Assembly: GCF_000685095.1 (NCBI RefSeq)
Contig: NZ_BAYE01000036.1
Span: forward strand, 1 to 42,790
Length of the DNA: 42,790 nucleotides
Direction: 5' to 3'
Source of the DNA: Paraburkholderia caledonica NBRC 102488
Lineage (GTDB): Bacteria > Pseudomonadota > Gammaproteobacteria > Burkholderiales > Burkholderiaceae
In this document: positions 16,064-24,133 of the stretch, piece by piece
How the letters are laid out: every line of letters begins with the position of its first letter
How positions within the stretch are numbered: the stretch's first letter is position 1
The notes under the pieces: model-generated
What the model was told of the DNA's origin: nothing
Database searches by the model: none
What the model saw: the letters and a program-made list of their open reading frames with translations, nothing else
Program-made: the position numbers and the translations under genes

Positions 16064-16303
16064 CTAGCGACCCATGTTCTCGGGTCGGTATGAAAGCAAC
16101 GCTGGAACGTTCACGTCCTCATCTATTTCGGGCCAGAGTATCTGCTCATGGTCTAGCGAGATGGCAAAGTGTTCACGCTCGGCTGCTGTGGCTGCCTGCA
16201 GCACGGGAAACCAGTCCAGTGGGAATTGAACCGCGGGACCCTCGGACATGTCGAGAAACAGGTGCACGCTGTCAAAATGCACGTCCACCGCAGTGCGCTC
16301 CAT
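16064..16303 (-). CDS. DUF2442 domain protein
   Basis: A 79-residue protein that starts at 16303, where GAGGAGG lies 5 bases upstream; this strong site decides the start against the longer frame to 16438. The body fits DUF2442: a basic strand (TAVDVHFDSVHLFLDM), PLDWFPVLQAAT (the PLxWxP region) and the conserved ILWPEIDEDVNVPALL near the end. DUF2442 genes often sit next to small DUF4160 partners with toxin-antitoxin-like organisation; none is seen here. The IS21 element inserted 32 bp beyond its stop. Confidence 0.85.
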   Translation of the reverse strand: MERTAVDVHFDSVHLFLDMSEGPAVQFPLDWFPVLQAATAAEREHFAISLDHEQILWPEIDEDVNVPALLSYRPENMGR

Positions 16304-16647
16304 GGTCGCCTCCTCAATCAGAATCATCTTAAAGATAGGTCGCGGCAAAGCTGCGCTCAAGAGTGCACGTAGTTCGAGAATCCAGCCAGAATGCTCAATG
16401 TGCAACGGCAGCCGGACGTTCCCATGCAGGTGAGTCAAGTCTTATCCACTTGCGTCGCGGACAACATAGGGCGCATCCGCAAAGTCAGCACATGGGGACT
16501 ATATGGTGGAGCGTCAGTCGGTCGCATTTGCACACCTCGCGTCAGTGAAGGCGCACCGTCTGGCCGGTCCACGGGGGAAACGCTGCTCGCCGCTCTACGT
16601 CTACCTATGCGCGGAGATGACAGGGCAATTCACCAGCGGGCGTTACA
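16304..16647. other. Region between DUF2442 and next minus-strand gene
   Basis: About 340 bp. Apart from the strong ribosome-binding site of the DUF2442 gene at its left edge, no gene or clear signal was found. The in-frame codons before the DUF2442 start look partly coding (HSGWILELRALL), perhaps remnants of an upstream partner. Confidence 0.35.
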
Positions 16648-16977
16648 TCAGTCATTGTTGACTTGTCCATCACAAACGCTAACAGACCTGCAGCTCGAGA
16701 CTGGTCGCAGCGGCCACACGGCCGACCATGAAGTCAGAAGTCTGGTCGGCTCCGCATGCACCAGGCGCAGGGCGCGCGAGCCGTCGGTGAATGTCAAGCA
16801 TTCGACTTCAACGCGGCTCCATTCGGCTGCAGCATTTTTGAAACCGGCGCGCGTTGCTTCGAACGACAGTCCCCCTTCGCGGAGTAACTGCAAATGCGAT
16901 GTCCGATTGTCCGATTCTCCGCCTGAGCGCTGCCAGCGGTTCATTAAGGTGACTGCAATTTCGGCGTCGTGCGTCAT
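16648..16977 (-). CDS. Hypothetical protein
   Basis: A possible 109-residue protein that I do not recognise. The start has GGAG about 9 bases upstream. Codon use favours G or C at third positions in the first two thirds (MTHDAEIAVTLMNRWQRSGG, then SRVEVECLTFTDGSRALRLV). The tail is rich in Ser, Val and Cys and looks less protein-like, so the end could be altered. The plus-strand frame covering the same DNA has no start signal. Confidence 0.4.
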   Translation of the reverse strand: MTHDAEIAVTLMNRWQRSGGESDNRTSHLQLLREGGLSFEATRAGFKNAAAEWSRVEVECLTFTDGSRALRLVHAEPTRLLTSWSAVWPLRPVSSCRSVSVCDGQVNND

Positions 16978-17209
16978 TCCGGCGCTCCAATGAGTGCGGC
17001 GTTGCTAGTTAAGACATCGTAGCAAATTTTTGTGCGCCGCAACATTTGACCCTGTTTGCGTTTCCGGGACAGGCGCATAAGACACTGCCTGCCGGCAATA
17101 GGCAAAAACCATCGCTGCAGCCGCCGCCGATGGTGCTGCGGCAATGTTCGACTGAATTGACCGACCTCATCTCAACTATCGCGCTTCAAAACGCCTGTGC
17201 ATGACCAGT

Positions 17210-17935
17210 TCAGCGCTTCTTCTTCCCACGGACCCTTCGATAGTTTGTAGTTATTCCCAAGCTCTTGTTTCGACGGATAACGAACACGCTGAGTGAAAAA
17301 ACGACAAGGACGAGCGCTATCAGTCCGGCGGTCGGCCCCATTGCGCGCGCAGCTTCGTCCTTCCTGGATGCCGGGAGAGTGACTTGTGGTGGGCGGGCAT
17401 GACTCGCGGCACGTTTCGGCAGAGCAGCGCGGGCCTCACTGTCTGGACGCAGGAGAAATGCTTCAGACGTTGGCAATGCCACCGGTGCAGAAAGAGGGTT
17501 CGCGTCCAAACGAGGAACGCCTGCATCAGACGTAAACCCGGCGGGCGCGAAGTCCGGTACGGAAGCTTTGCCCGGAGTCCGCGCGAATGTGAATCTCGCT
17601 TCGATGAAATGCGTCATCGTTGCCCATTGCGAAAGCACGCGGTCAGCGCAACGAGCGTCGATGCAAGCGTTCTGAAACTGCTCAAATCGGGTCAGTTGTC
17701 TCGATGGTTGCTTTCCGCTGCTCGGCATCACCTGTTTTCTAGCGACGATATCGTCGTACTCGTCGGTGACGATGGTGTGGTCAAAGATGACGCGCTGGAC
17801 TCGTGGGCGGCCCGCCGGGCGTTCGATGTCACTGGCCCACGCTCCGGTCGAATCGAGGGTTGCAAGATAAAGAAACAGTCCCAGGCACAGCCTCGAACGC
17901 ACCAACCCTCCTCCTGAGCCGACCGCCGTGGGCAT
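17210..17935 (-). CDS. Hypothetical exported protein with a C-terminal membrane anchor
   Basis: The start at 17935 (MPTAVGSGGGLVRSRLCLGL) gives a 241-residue protein with a signal peptide ending near STGAWA. A mature part with one Cys pair (NACIDARCADRVL) follows, then a Pro/Ala-rich stretch, and near residue 208 a membrane helix (TAGLIALVLVVFSLSVFVI) ending in a basic tail (RRVRGKKKR). This is the layout of a type I membrane protein with most of its mass outside the cytoplasm. GAAAGG abuts the ATG, so a further upstream start is possible (the frame is open to 18142). No family is recognised. It is the last of a run of minus-strand genes from 18835. Confidence 0.5.
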   Translation of the reverse strand: MPTAVGSGGGLVRSRLCLGLFLYLATLDSTGAWASDIERPAGRPRVQRVIFDHTIVTDEYDDIVARKQVMPSSGKQPSRQLTRFEQFQNACIDARCADRVLSQWATMTHFIEARFTFARTPGKASVPDFAPAGFTSDAGVPRLDANPLSAPVALPTSEAFLLRPDSEARAALPKRAASHARPPQVTLPASRKDEAARAMGPTAGLIALVLVVFSLSVFVIRRNKSLGITTNYRRVRGKKKR

Positions 17936-18042
17936 CCTTTCAAGTTCCGTCGTGATAGTCGCTGTGGTGATAGTAGACCACGCCGTGCGTGGTCCCGACG
18001 CGCCCATATTTCCTCCGTATAGAAACGTCGGTAGCCCACCAC

Positions 18043-18549
18043 TCACTTTGCGCGAGTTCGTGCTCGCTTCCGGACGCCGGGCAGAGGAGCAGGCACCGGT
18101 TTGTGTGGCGCCTTCGGTACTGCATCTGGCAAATTTCCGCATTCCGCGAAACGCTGGAGCAGCCTCGCCGCGGCCGACCTGCCGCGCTGCTCCAGTCTTC
18201 CACGGAGTGCGAGCGCAAATTCCGTAAGGTCGTCGCGTCCGTGCAACGCCTGGAAGTCCTGAATGGTTTCTGCGACCGCCGCCAGCGTGGTGTGCTCGTG
18301 CATGGTGCTCGCGATATGCGAGGTGGCTCTCGCCAGTTCCATCTCGTAGACCTTCAGACGTGCTGTCTCCTCGAAGACATTGTTTCCTTTTGCTGGCTTC
18401 GTCACATCGAATAACCCCCGCTGTGCGAAAAAACAGCTTTCCCCATGAGACAAAACGCGCAGCGGCATGATGGTGACCGCGATGCCGAGCGGCCCGCCAA
18501 CGTCAGAACGTATAGGCAAGAGAGAGAACTGCATGCCCCCGATTGCCAT
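18043..18549 (-). CDS. Hypothetical protein downstream of an HTH gene
   Basis: The start at 18549 (MAIGGMQFSLLPIRSDV) lies 10 bp after the stop of the HTH gene and gives 168 residues. No ribosome-binding site supports it, and the frame stays open to 18621, so overlap or coupling is possible. The central part is helical (ETARLKVYEMELARATSHIA, then FALALRGRLEQRGRSAAARL) and the tail basic and Pro-rich (KPVPAPLPGVRKRARTRAK). I recognise no family. Its position suggests it is co-transcribed with the HTH protein. Confidence 0.5.
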   Translation of the reverse strand: MAIGGMQFSLLPIRSDVGGPLGIAVTIMPLRVLSHGESCFFAQRGLFDVTKPAKGNNVFEETARLKVYEMELARATSHIASTMHEHTTLAAVAETIQDFQALHGRDDLTEFALALRGRLEQRGRSAAARLLQRFAECGNLPDAVPKAPHKPVPAPLPGVRKRARTRAK

Positions 18550-18559
18550 GAAGTGCGAA

Positions 18560-18835
18560 TCAGGAGGCCCGGGGCTGCCCAGTGCAAAGCCAGTGAACGT
18601 CGAGTTGGAGGACCGTGGCAAGGCGCGTGCAGGCGTTCAGCGGCGGCACAGTGGTTCCGCCGCGCCAATACTCCACCTCATATTCACTGACACCGAGCCA
18701 GTTAGCTGCGCGTGCCGAACTGATGCCAGCCCGCTTCAATGCCCGGTCCAGGCGTGCGGCCAAGGCGCGTCTGAGGCGGTCGTTCCCAGCACTACGCTCG
18801 AGATGACCGAGGCTCTCGGAATGAGGACTCATCAT
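18560..18835 (-). CDS. Small XRE-like helix-turn-helix DNA-binding protein
   Basis: A 91-residue protein in which residues about 25-80 fit an XRE/Cro-type domain: ARLDRALKRAGISSARAANW, then LGVSEYEVEYWRGGTTVPPL and LATVLQLDVHWLC. The recognition helix would be SEYEVEYWRGG. Two Met codons (18835, 18832) are possible starts. Such proteins usually repress their own operon; the next gene follows after 10 bp. It is the first gene of a three-gene minus-strand run. Confidence 0.7.
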   Translation of the reverse strand: MMSPHSESLGHLERSAGNDRLRRALAARLDRALKRAGISSARAANWLGVSEYEVEYWRGGTTVPPLNACTRLATVLQLDVHWLCTGQPRAS

Positions 18836-18873
18836 GTGATAGCTCTCTCAGATATATGTTCTTATGCAATTCG

Positions 18874-19104
18874 CTACAGCTCTTCCTGCTGCGCGCCGCA
18901 GGCTACATGCTCCTCATGACGCTTTCGTGATGCCATGCATAACCCGCCCCGGCACGCTCGATGCATTCTGCCTGCTTGCGAGTTGTGAGTCCGTCCACCT
19001 GACCGCATGTACAGCGCGTACAGTAGCGTGGTGACCATAGCAGTCAAGCATAAAGCCAGAGTGACTGCCACGTCCACATTGCCCCCGACGACCAGCACGT
19101 CCAT
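18874..19104 (-). CDS. Small single-pass membrane protein, hypothetical
   Basis: A 76-residue ORF with AGGAGAG about 8 bases before its ATG, a good ribosome-binding site. Residues about 10-33 form a hydrophobic helix (VDVAVTLALCLTAMVTTLLY), followed by a Cys- and Arg-rich tail. No family is recognised. It precedes the HTH gene by about 40 bp on the same strand, and the AT-rich stretch upstream may be its promoter. Confidence 0.5.
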   Translation of the reverse strand: MDVLVVGGNVDVAVTLALCLTAMVTTLLYALYMRSGGRTHNSQAGRMHRACRGGLCMASRKRHEEHVACGAQQEEL

Positions 19105-19872
19105 CGGGGCTCTCCTCGATTTTCGAAAAGCGGTTTTACAACCTTTCTTATTATTTATTCTCCTAACTATTATTACTTAGTATCCTAAATCGTTTCGCCG
19201 CGCCCTACCAGTTCTGTAGCCAGACAATATCCGCCAATCGTTGCTCGCGGCTGCGCATGACGCTTGTCTGAAGGTAGACGATAATCAGCATCATTTCGCT
19301 TAAATCGGGCTATTTTTGCCCCCCGGCACTGCGGCATTCACTGCGTCGAATGATTCGTGAGCAGCTCGCGCCTTAACCCGGGGCTAGCGCTCGACGACGT
19401 CAGATATGGTGCACGATGTCAGCGTTGCGGGCATCATCGCCGCAGCAGCCCAACGGGGTTCCGGGCGGGGAAGTGATTTCTGGGTTAGTCACCTGGCGGT
19501 GGAAACGATGGCTCTGACCGTATCAGTCACAGCGGCGCAACCGCGCTAGGGGCCCATGAAATGGAGACGCCAGGCGCGTGACCGACGCCGAATGTGAGCT
19601 CCGCAGCCAGAAGCCGATGATGTCTATTGCCTGCGCGATAGGGAGTGAGGCCACGCGGCGGCACGTCCAGCGCGACTGAAGTAAAAACTTGGGGCTTTAG
19701 GGCTCCGCTGCTTCCATTAGTCACTGGTTTGCAAAGACTCGTCGACGTGCAATGGAACTGAAACAGGTCACGGCACGGTTTGACGCTGCCGCGCGTTGGC
19801 GAGCTGCGTCGGGCTCACCCACGGCCTCAGCTGTCGGGGTACTGGTGAACACGAGCGCATCTCGGTTAGCGT
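19105..19872. other. Long intergenic region with an AT-rich island
   Basis: About 770 bp with no gene I can support. Positions 19130-19190 are strikingly AT-rich for this DNA (TTATTATTTATTCTCC, TATTATTACTTAG), a plausible promoter or H-NS-type binding zone for the minus-strand genes. The rest (19200-19870) has only short frames without start signals. Confidence 0.5.
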
Positions 19873-20388
19873 TCAATGCGAACGCCCGTGACCGCCGCCA
19901 CCGCCCCAGTATTGGCCGCCGCCGCCCGTACCGCGCCCTGGGTATCCGTGCCCACCCCAACTGCCATGACCGCCCCAACCGCCCCGATATCCATGCCCCC
20001 AATAGCCGTGGTGCCCCCAGTAGCCGTACCGGCCACCGCCATAACAGCATCCGCCCCAGTAGCCGAAGCTCAGTAACACCGATGGTCCCCACCACGCAGG
20101 CCAGCCGTAGTACGGATACGCGACGGGGTAATACGCAGGCACGACGAAGACGGGCGCGACTGGTGCGATATAGGTGTTCGTCGATGCAGTTACATCTGAC
20201 GCAGCCGCACCGGTCGCGGCTGCGTCGGTCATCGAGAAAGGATATTGCTGCTGCGGCGCTGCCGCCGGCACTTCGCCGTAAGGAACGTAGCCGTAGGGCA
20301 CGTAGTAGTAGCAACCGGACAAAGCTGCGCACAGGACCACCACCGCAACGACGCCGCCTGCACGCGACGTTGCATCCAGCGTTTTCAT
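19873..20388 (-). CDS. Gly/Tyr/His-rich lipoprotein
   Basis: A 171-residue protein that starts at 20388 with GGAG about 8 bases upstream. The signal peptide ends in lipobox ALSGC (Cys26), directly followed by YYYVPYGYVPYGEVP. The second half is built of aromatic/Gly repeats (YGYWGHHGYWGHGYRGGW and GGHGSWGGHGYPG). Such low-complexity lipoproteins are common in Burkholderiaceae cell envelopes; their function is unknown. The strong bias makes the antisense frames look open. A short upstream ORF overlaps its start (TTATGA). Confidence 0.75.
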   Translation of the reverse strand: MKTLDATSRAGGVVAVVVLCAALSGCYYYVPYGYVPYGEVPAAAPQQQYPFSMTDAAATGAAASDVTASTNTYIAPVAPVFVVPAYYPVAYPYYGWPAWWGPSVLLSFGYWGGCCYGGGRYGYWGHHGYWGHGYRGGWGGHGSWGGHGYPGRGTGGGGQYWGGGGGHGRSH

Positions 20389-20531
20389 AACCAGCTCCGG
20401 GGTCCGACGCGACGCAACCTGCGCCGCGCCTTCAATACAGTCAGCGTAGCATGCAGGATTCCTAGCGTCGCGAGGTTCATGGGCATCAGGCTGAGGCCGC
20501 CGGAAATGATCTCGAGACGACGGCTATTCAT
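20385..20531 (-). CDS. Possible short upstream ORF coupled to the lipoprotein gene
   Basis: An ORF of 48 codons (MNSRRLEIISGGLSLMPMNL, ending RVGPRSWL) whose TGA overlaps the ATG of the lipoprotein gene, which would allow translational coupling. It has a weakly hydrophobic middle and a basic end. There is no clear ribosome-binding site, and no family match, so it may be a leader peptide or chance. Confidence 0.3.
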   Translation of the reverse strand: MNSRRLEIISGGLSLMPMNLATLGILHATLTVLKARRRLRRVGPRSWL

Positions 20532-21024
20532 CAGTAGTCGTCGGGGCGCGGGCTCGCTTCGGAGAGTTCCAATGAATCAGATAACGGAAAGCGCGGGCTC
20601 GCCTTAAGCCCGCGCGGTTTGCGACGGGTCATGAAAAGGTCGCTGTTTTCGGGCAGCTTGCCACTTACTCCTGACGACGGCAGACGTTTCGGTAAGACGA
20701 GAAGCGCCAGCGGCCTGAGGCGCCTCTGACGGCCATCGCGACAAAGTCATACAGCGCCTTGGACCCCGTCGTGCAACGAGGCCGCCCATGGCCACAATCG
20801 GGAGCCTAGGCGCGGATTCAACAGCTACCGACGACGCCCTAACATGAGCGAAACGCACCCATGCTTCTTCCTCAGACGTATCGATGGTGGCGCCGTTCCA
20901 GTCAAAGTCGCTGCGTTCCCGGACAGCTGTGGCCCGGTCGCCGAAGGTCCAATGTGTGGAACGGTTCACTAATCCGGAATGTCCCCTCGCGACGCCGTAC
21001 CGCAGTACCATGGTCGGCGCACTA
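20532..21024. other. Intergenic region between lipoprotein and sensor kinase
   Basis: About 490 bp. It holds a terminator-like hairpin at 20591-20618 and otherwise no gene with a start signal. A minus-strand frame (20604-21101) is open but overlaps the kinase start and lacks support. Confidence 0.4.
20591..20618 (+). terminator. Terminator-like hairpin
   Basis: A perfect 9-bp GC-rich stem (GCGCGGGCT at 20591-20599 with AGCCCGCGC at 20607-20615), a 7-base loop and GGTTT after it. The T-run is short. No intact plus-strand gene ends just before it, so it may mark the end of a lost gene or a small RNA. Confidence 0.45.
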
Positions 21025-22719
21025 ATGAACGACTTCCGGGAGCCCCTCACCTTGGCGGTCGAACAAAACAGTGAGTCCGATGTACCGCTGCCGTCGCGCA
21101 ACTTTGACGTAATGCGGCGCGTGCTCGCCGTCGTCCTGGTTTTATCGGTCTTGCTTCCTCTTGGCGCTGTCGTGAGCTATGGATACTTCGACTATCAGCG
21201 GCGTATCGCCGACGCAAGCGACATAGTGGACCGCCTGACCAGGGTTGCCCAGGAGCACGCGCTGAAGATTGTCGATATGAATAACGAAATCGAAACGCGC
21301 ATCCTCGGGCTTCTCGGTAATGACGACGATGTAGGAGTCAGCGAGCGTGAGGGTGGCATACGCGCGAGGCTCAGCACTATTGCGGCGGACTATCCGCAAC
21401 TTGCTGCGATATCTGTGTTTGGTAACAACGGCGACTTGCTGGCAAGCAGCCGTTTCTTTCCAGCGCCGCGGGTTTCGGTTGCCGGACGCGAAGACTTTCG
21501 AGCCGCAATTGCGTCAGCGCCGGCTCCCTATTTTTCGCGCCCCCTATCCGGCAAGGTTATGCAGTCGGACGTTTTCACGATGAACATGGCCCGGGTCGGC
21601 AGGGACGGAGATTTCCTGGGCGTGGTCTCCATCGCCCTTAAGCGGCAGTATTTCGGCGAGTTTTACGCGGAGCTCACTAACAGCAAACCGGCATTCCTCG
21701 TTGGACTGTACCGCCAGGATGGGACTATCCTGGTCAGACTCCCGGACAAGGACATCATGACCAATCCGGCGGCCAATATTCCCTTTACTACTGCGCTTGG
21801 GCAAGCGGTGCCAGTTGGCCGGGTCGATATTGTTTCTACGGTTGATGGGATTGAGCGAATACTGTCGTTTCGGCGCGTTGGGCGTTATCCATTGTATGTT
21901 GCCTGCGGCTACGCTACGGCAGCAATACATGACCAATGGCGCAGACATGTCATTGTCGTGGTCATGCTCACGCTTGTGCCGTGCATCGGACTCTGGGCGC
22001 TAATCTTTTTCTCGCTTCGTCAGTTGCGAGCTGAGGAAGCTGCATGGAATCACTGGAAAAACGAGTGGGTACGGCGTGCATCCGCCGAAGCGTCAAGCCG
22101 CCAGCTTCGGCGCATGGGCGCGCTCGGAAATCTGGTCGCGCGGGTTGCTCACGACTTCAACAATCTGCTGATGGTCGTGGCAGCGAATATGGAGCTGGCA
22201 ACGCGCAAGAACTATACGAACGTTGAAAGAGAAGTCACCGCCGTCAAGCGAGCCACAGTCGGCGCGGAAGCGCTTTCGCGCAAACTCATGAGCGTCGCAC
22301 GCAAGCAACCGCTGAAACATGAAGTCGTTGACCTTGCCGCATGGTTTGGGAGTGCCAGTGACATCATAGGCACAGCGCTAACAGAAAGAATCGATTTCTA
22401 TCTGGACGTTGCGCCGGACGCATGGCCCGTTAAGGTAGACATCACCGAATTGGAGTCGGCGATTCTGAATGTCGCCGTCAACGCCAGAGATGCGATGCCC
22501 GACGGCGGGCTCTTCTCGGTGCGGTGCGCCAACGTCCGAACAGCACAACCGGGAGATGGAACACCCGGCGGAGAGCGATCCTATTCTGCGCTATTCGCTT
22601 GTTCCCGGCTTGCGCGGCGGCAATGGCACGGCTTGTGCCGCCGCCCCTGCCGCCGGATATCGGATGGATCGATCCACGCCAAGGGCTGGAGGATGTGCTG
22701 CCTCTGGACACCGGGGTGA
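21025..22719 (+). pseudogene. Membrane sensor histidine kinase, truncated in the ATPase domain
   Basis: From ATG 21025 the protein has a membrane helix (about residues 32-55, VLAVVLVLSVLLPLGAVVSY), a periplasmic double-Cache-like sensor (about 60-305), a second helix (about 308-333) and a dimerisation domain with H376 (NLVARVAHDFNNLLMV), the form found in kinases of the NtrB-like VAHDFNN type. The ATPase begins, and its N box is present (NVAVNARDAMPDGG, Asn486). From about 22520 the codons change character (ACSRLARRQWHGLCRR), and no G1, F or G2 box follows in any frame. The kinase therefore cannot bind ATP normally. An unrelated coding-like tail (VPPPLPPDIGWIDPRQGLED) in another frame at about 22630-22733 suggests fusion to foreign DNA. 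Confidence 0.8.
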
Positions 22720-22767
22720 CCCTGCCATATTAAATAAAAGCGCGATTCCAGTATTTAATTAACTCTT

Positions 22768-22780
22768 GGGCGAATCGCCC
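22768..22780. promoter_or_regulatory. Palindrome upstream of DUF4148 gene
   Basis: GGGCGA and TCGCCC form a perfect 6-bp inverted repeat with a 1-base centre, 75 bp before the DUF4148 start. A further short hairpin (CTTGCA/TGCAAG, 22812-22828) lies in the probable leader. An operator is possible; no regulator is known. Confidence 0.35.
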
Positions 22781-22854
22781 TAGACTTTGATGACTTTCTC
22801 TAAAAGCGGGACTTGCAATCAGTGCAAGAACAAGCAACAAGGAGGTAGGCCATC

Positions 22855-23184
22855 ATGAAGTCGCTCATCCATGCAGTCATTGCCGCTGCGGTCTTCGCCG
22901 CTCCGGCTGTATCGTTCGCTCAGCAATCGGACCCTCCGGTAACAACCCGTGCGCAAGTGCGCGCTGAACTTATTCAACTTGAAAACGCCGGCTACCACCC
23001 TGCCGTCGCTAATGACGCTACATATCCGACCGAAATTCAGGCTGCCGAAGCGCGTGTCGCTGCGCAAAACGGCACGGCAAGCGGCTATGGCGGAAGGATT
23101 AGCGGTTCGGTGGCATCGGGCGCTCCGGTAATGGTCCGTCCCTCTACCGATGACGGCATGAAGTCGCTTTACTTTGGCAATTAA
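22855..23184 (+). CDS. DUF4148 exported protein
   Basis: A 109-residue protein with AAGGAGG about 9 bases before the ATG. A signal peptide (MKSLIHAVIAAAVFAAPAVS, cut near SFAQ) precedes the DUF4148 region (TTRAQVRAELIQLENAGYHP, then ATYPTEIQAAEARVAAQNG). DUF4148 proteins are small periplasmic proteins of unknown role that are abundant in Burkholderia and relatives, which supports the taxonomic guess. The gene is complete. Confidence 0.9.
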   Translation: MKSLIHAVIAAAVFAAPAVSFAQQSDPPVTTRAQVRAELIQLENAGYHPAVANDATYPTEIQAAEARVAAQNGTASGYGGRISGSVASGAPVMVRPSTDDGMKSLYFGN

Positions 23185-23244
23185 GCAGTTGCCTCGGCAA
23201 TGAGCTACCCCGGCGCTAGTTCGACTGTTTCGGGAATTGCTGGC

Positions 23245-23613
23245 GTGCGTGTACGCCGTGTGTCTGCCGGACTGAACAAGGGCGAAGCCCGCAACTCGCT
23301 GGCACGGGCGGTGTTCTTCTATCGGTTGGGCGAGATACGGGATCGTTCTTACGAAAACCAGCGATACCGGGCCAGTGGCCTGGACCTTGTGGTAGCTGCG
23401 ATCATGCTGTGGAACACCGTGTATCTGGAGCGGGCAATTGCCGCCTCACGTCAGCAGCGGGAGATCGACGAAAGCCTTATCCCGCACATCGCGCCACTGG
23501 GCTGGAATCACATCAACTTGACGGGCGACTACGTGTGGCACGCCAACAAACGCGTCGCCAAAGGCCGATTCAGGCCGTTGCGCGCCGCGAAAACGACCAA
23601 CGCGAAGGCTTAG
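23245..23613 (+). pseudogene. tnpA: Tn3-family transposase, C-terminal fragment
   Basis: From about VRRVSAGLNKGEARNSLARA the codons follow the last ~120 residues of Tn3-type transposases: VFFYRLGEIRDRSYENQRYR, ASGLDLVVAAIMLWNTVYLE, PLGWNHINLTGDYVW and a final FRPLR. The remaining ~870 residues, including most of the DDE core, are absent. The upstream in-frame codons (23200-23244) are not homologous. The 38-bp Tn3 terminal repeat was not recognised in the DNA that follows. It is a relic of a larger transposon. Confidence 0.88.
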
Positions 23614-23736
23614 TCGGGTAGCAGCAACGCATCGCTGCGTCGCCGCCCCCTTCTTCTATGAGCAGTAATTTGTCAAGGCCGCTTACGAATCGTCGATCAA
23701 TTTCCTCCGCATCTCCTTGCTAGAGCGTATGGCTGG

Positions 23737-24066
23737 GTCAAGGGCAGGCGAAGCCTGGCGTAGCGAACCCTTGACGCTGGGTAGAGGCGATATGCTGGCG
23801 TATGTTGGTGAGCGCGCGGTATTGCGCACACCAACATACAGGCGCGTTCCACGTCACCCAGTAACTGTCACTGCCGCAATCGAATCTACGTCCCTGCCTG
23901 AAGCCGGCCGTGGCGCTCGTGAGATGATCCAACGTCTCACAACCTTCTATCCGCTGGCAGTTCGCCAGCCCCATCCTGCATGCGCGCTGCGCCGGATCGT
24001 GTCCGGGTGACATGCCCCATCTAAGAATCGGTTGCGTCGGCAACCCAGGGGGCGGACGGGCATGTC
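23737..24066 (-). ncRNA. Hairpin-rich noncoding segment beside the IS110 gene, candidate structured RNA
   Basis: Five stems fall within 330 bases downstream of the transposase. They are GTCAAGGG/CCCTTGAC (23737-23744, 23768-23775) enclosing CAGGC/GCCTG; GTATGTTGGTG/CACCAACATAC (23800-23810, 23829-23839); GCTGGC/GCCAGC (23953-23969); CCGGA/TCCGG (23992-24006); and GACATGCCC/GGGCATGTC (24009-24017, 24058-24066) enclosing GGTTGC/GCAACC (24030-24045). No ORF uses the segment. Some IS110 relatives (IS1111 group) encode a guide RNA 3' of the transposase, which is the position here, but length and pairing are not proven. Confidence 0.4.
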
Positions 24067-24133
24067 CACTTCAACCATGGGAACAGTAAGTGATCGGATT
24101 GTCGCGGCATCACTATCGCCATGCAATACGATC

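Noticed and set aside
16391..16993. Plus-strand 200-codon frame
   Set aside because: No ribosome-binding site; composition is poor, and it covers the better supported minus-strand frame at 16648-16977.
17384..17917. Plus-strand 177-codon frame
   Set aside because: Antisense to a minus-strand ORF with signal peptide and membrane helix, and Arg/Cys-rich without start signal.
20604..21101. Minus-strand 165-codon frame
   Set aside because: It overlaps the start of the sensor kinase and shows no start signal or recognisable family; possibly open by chance.
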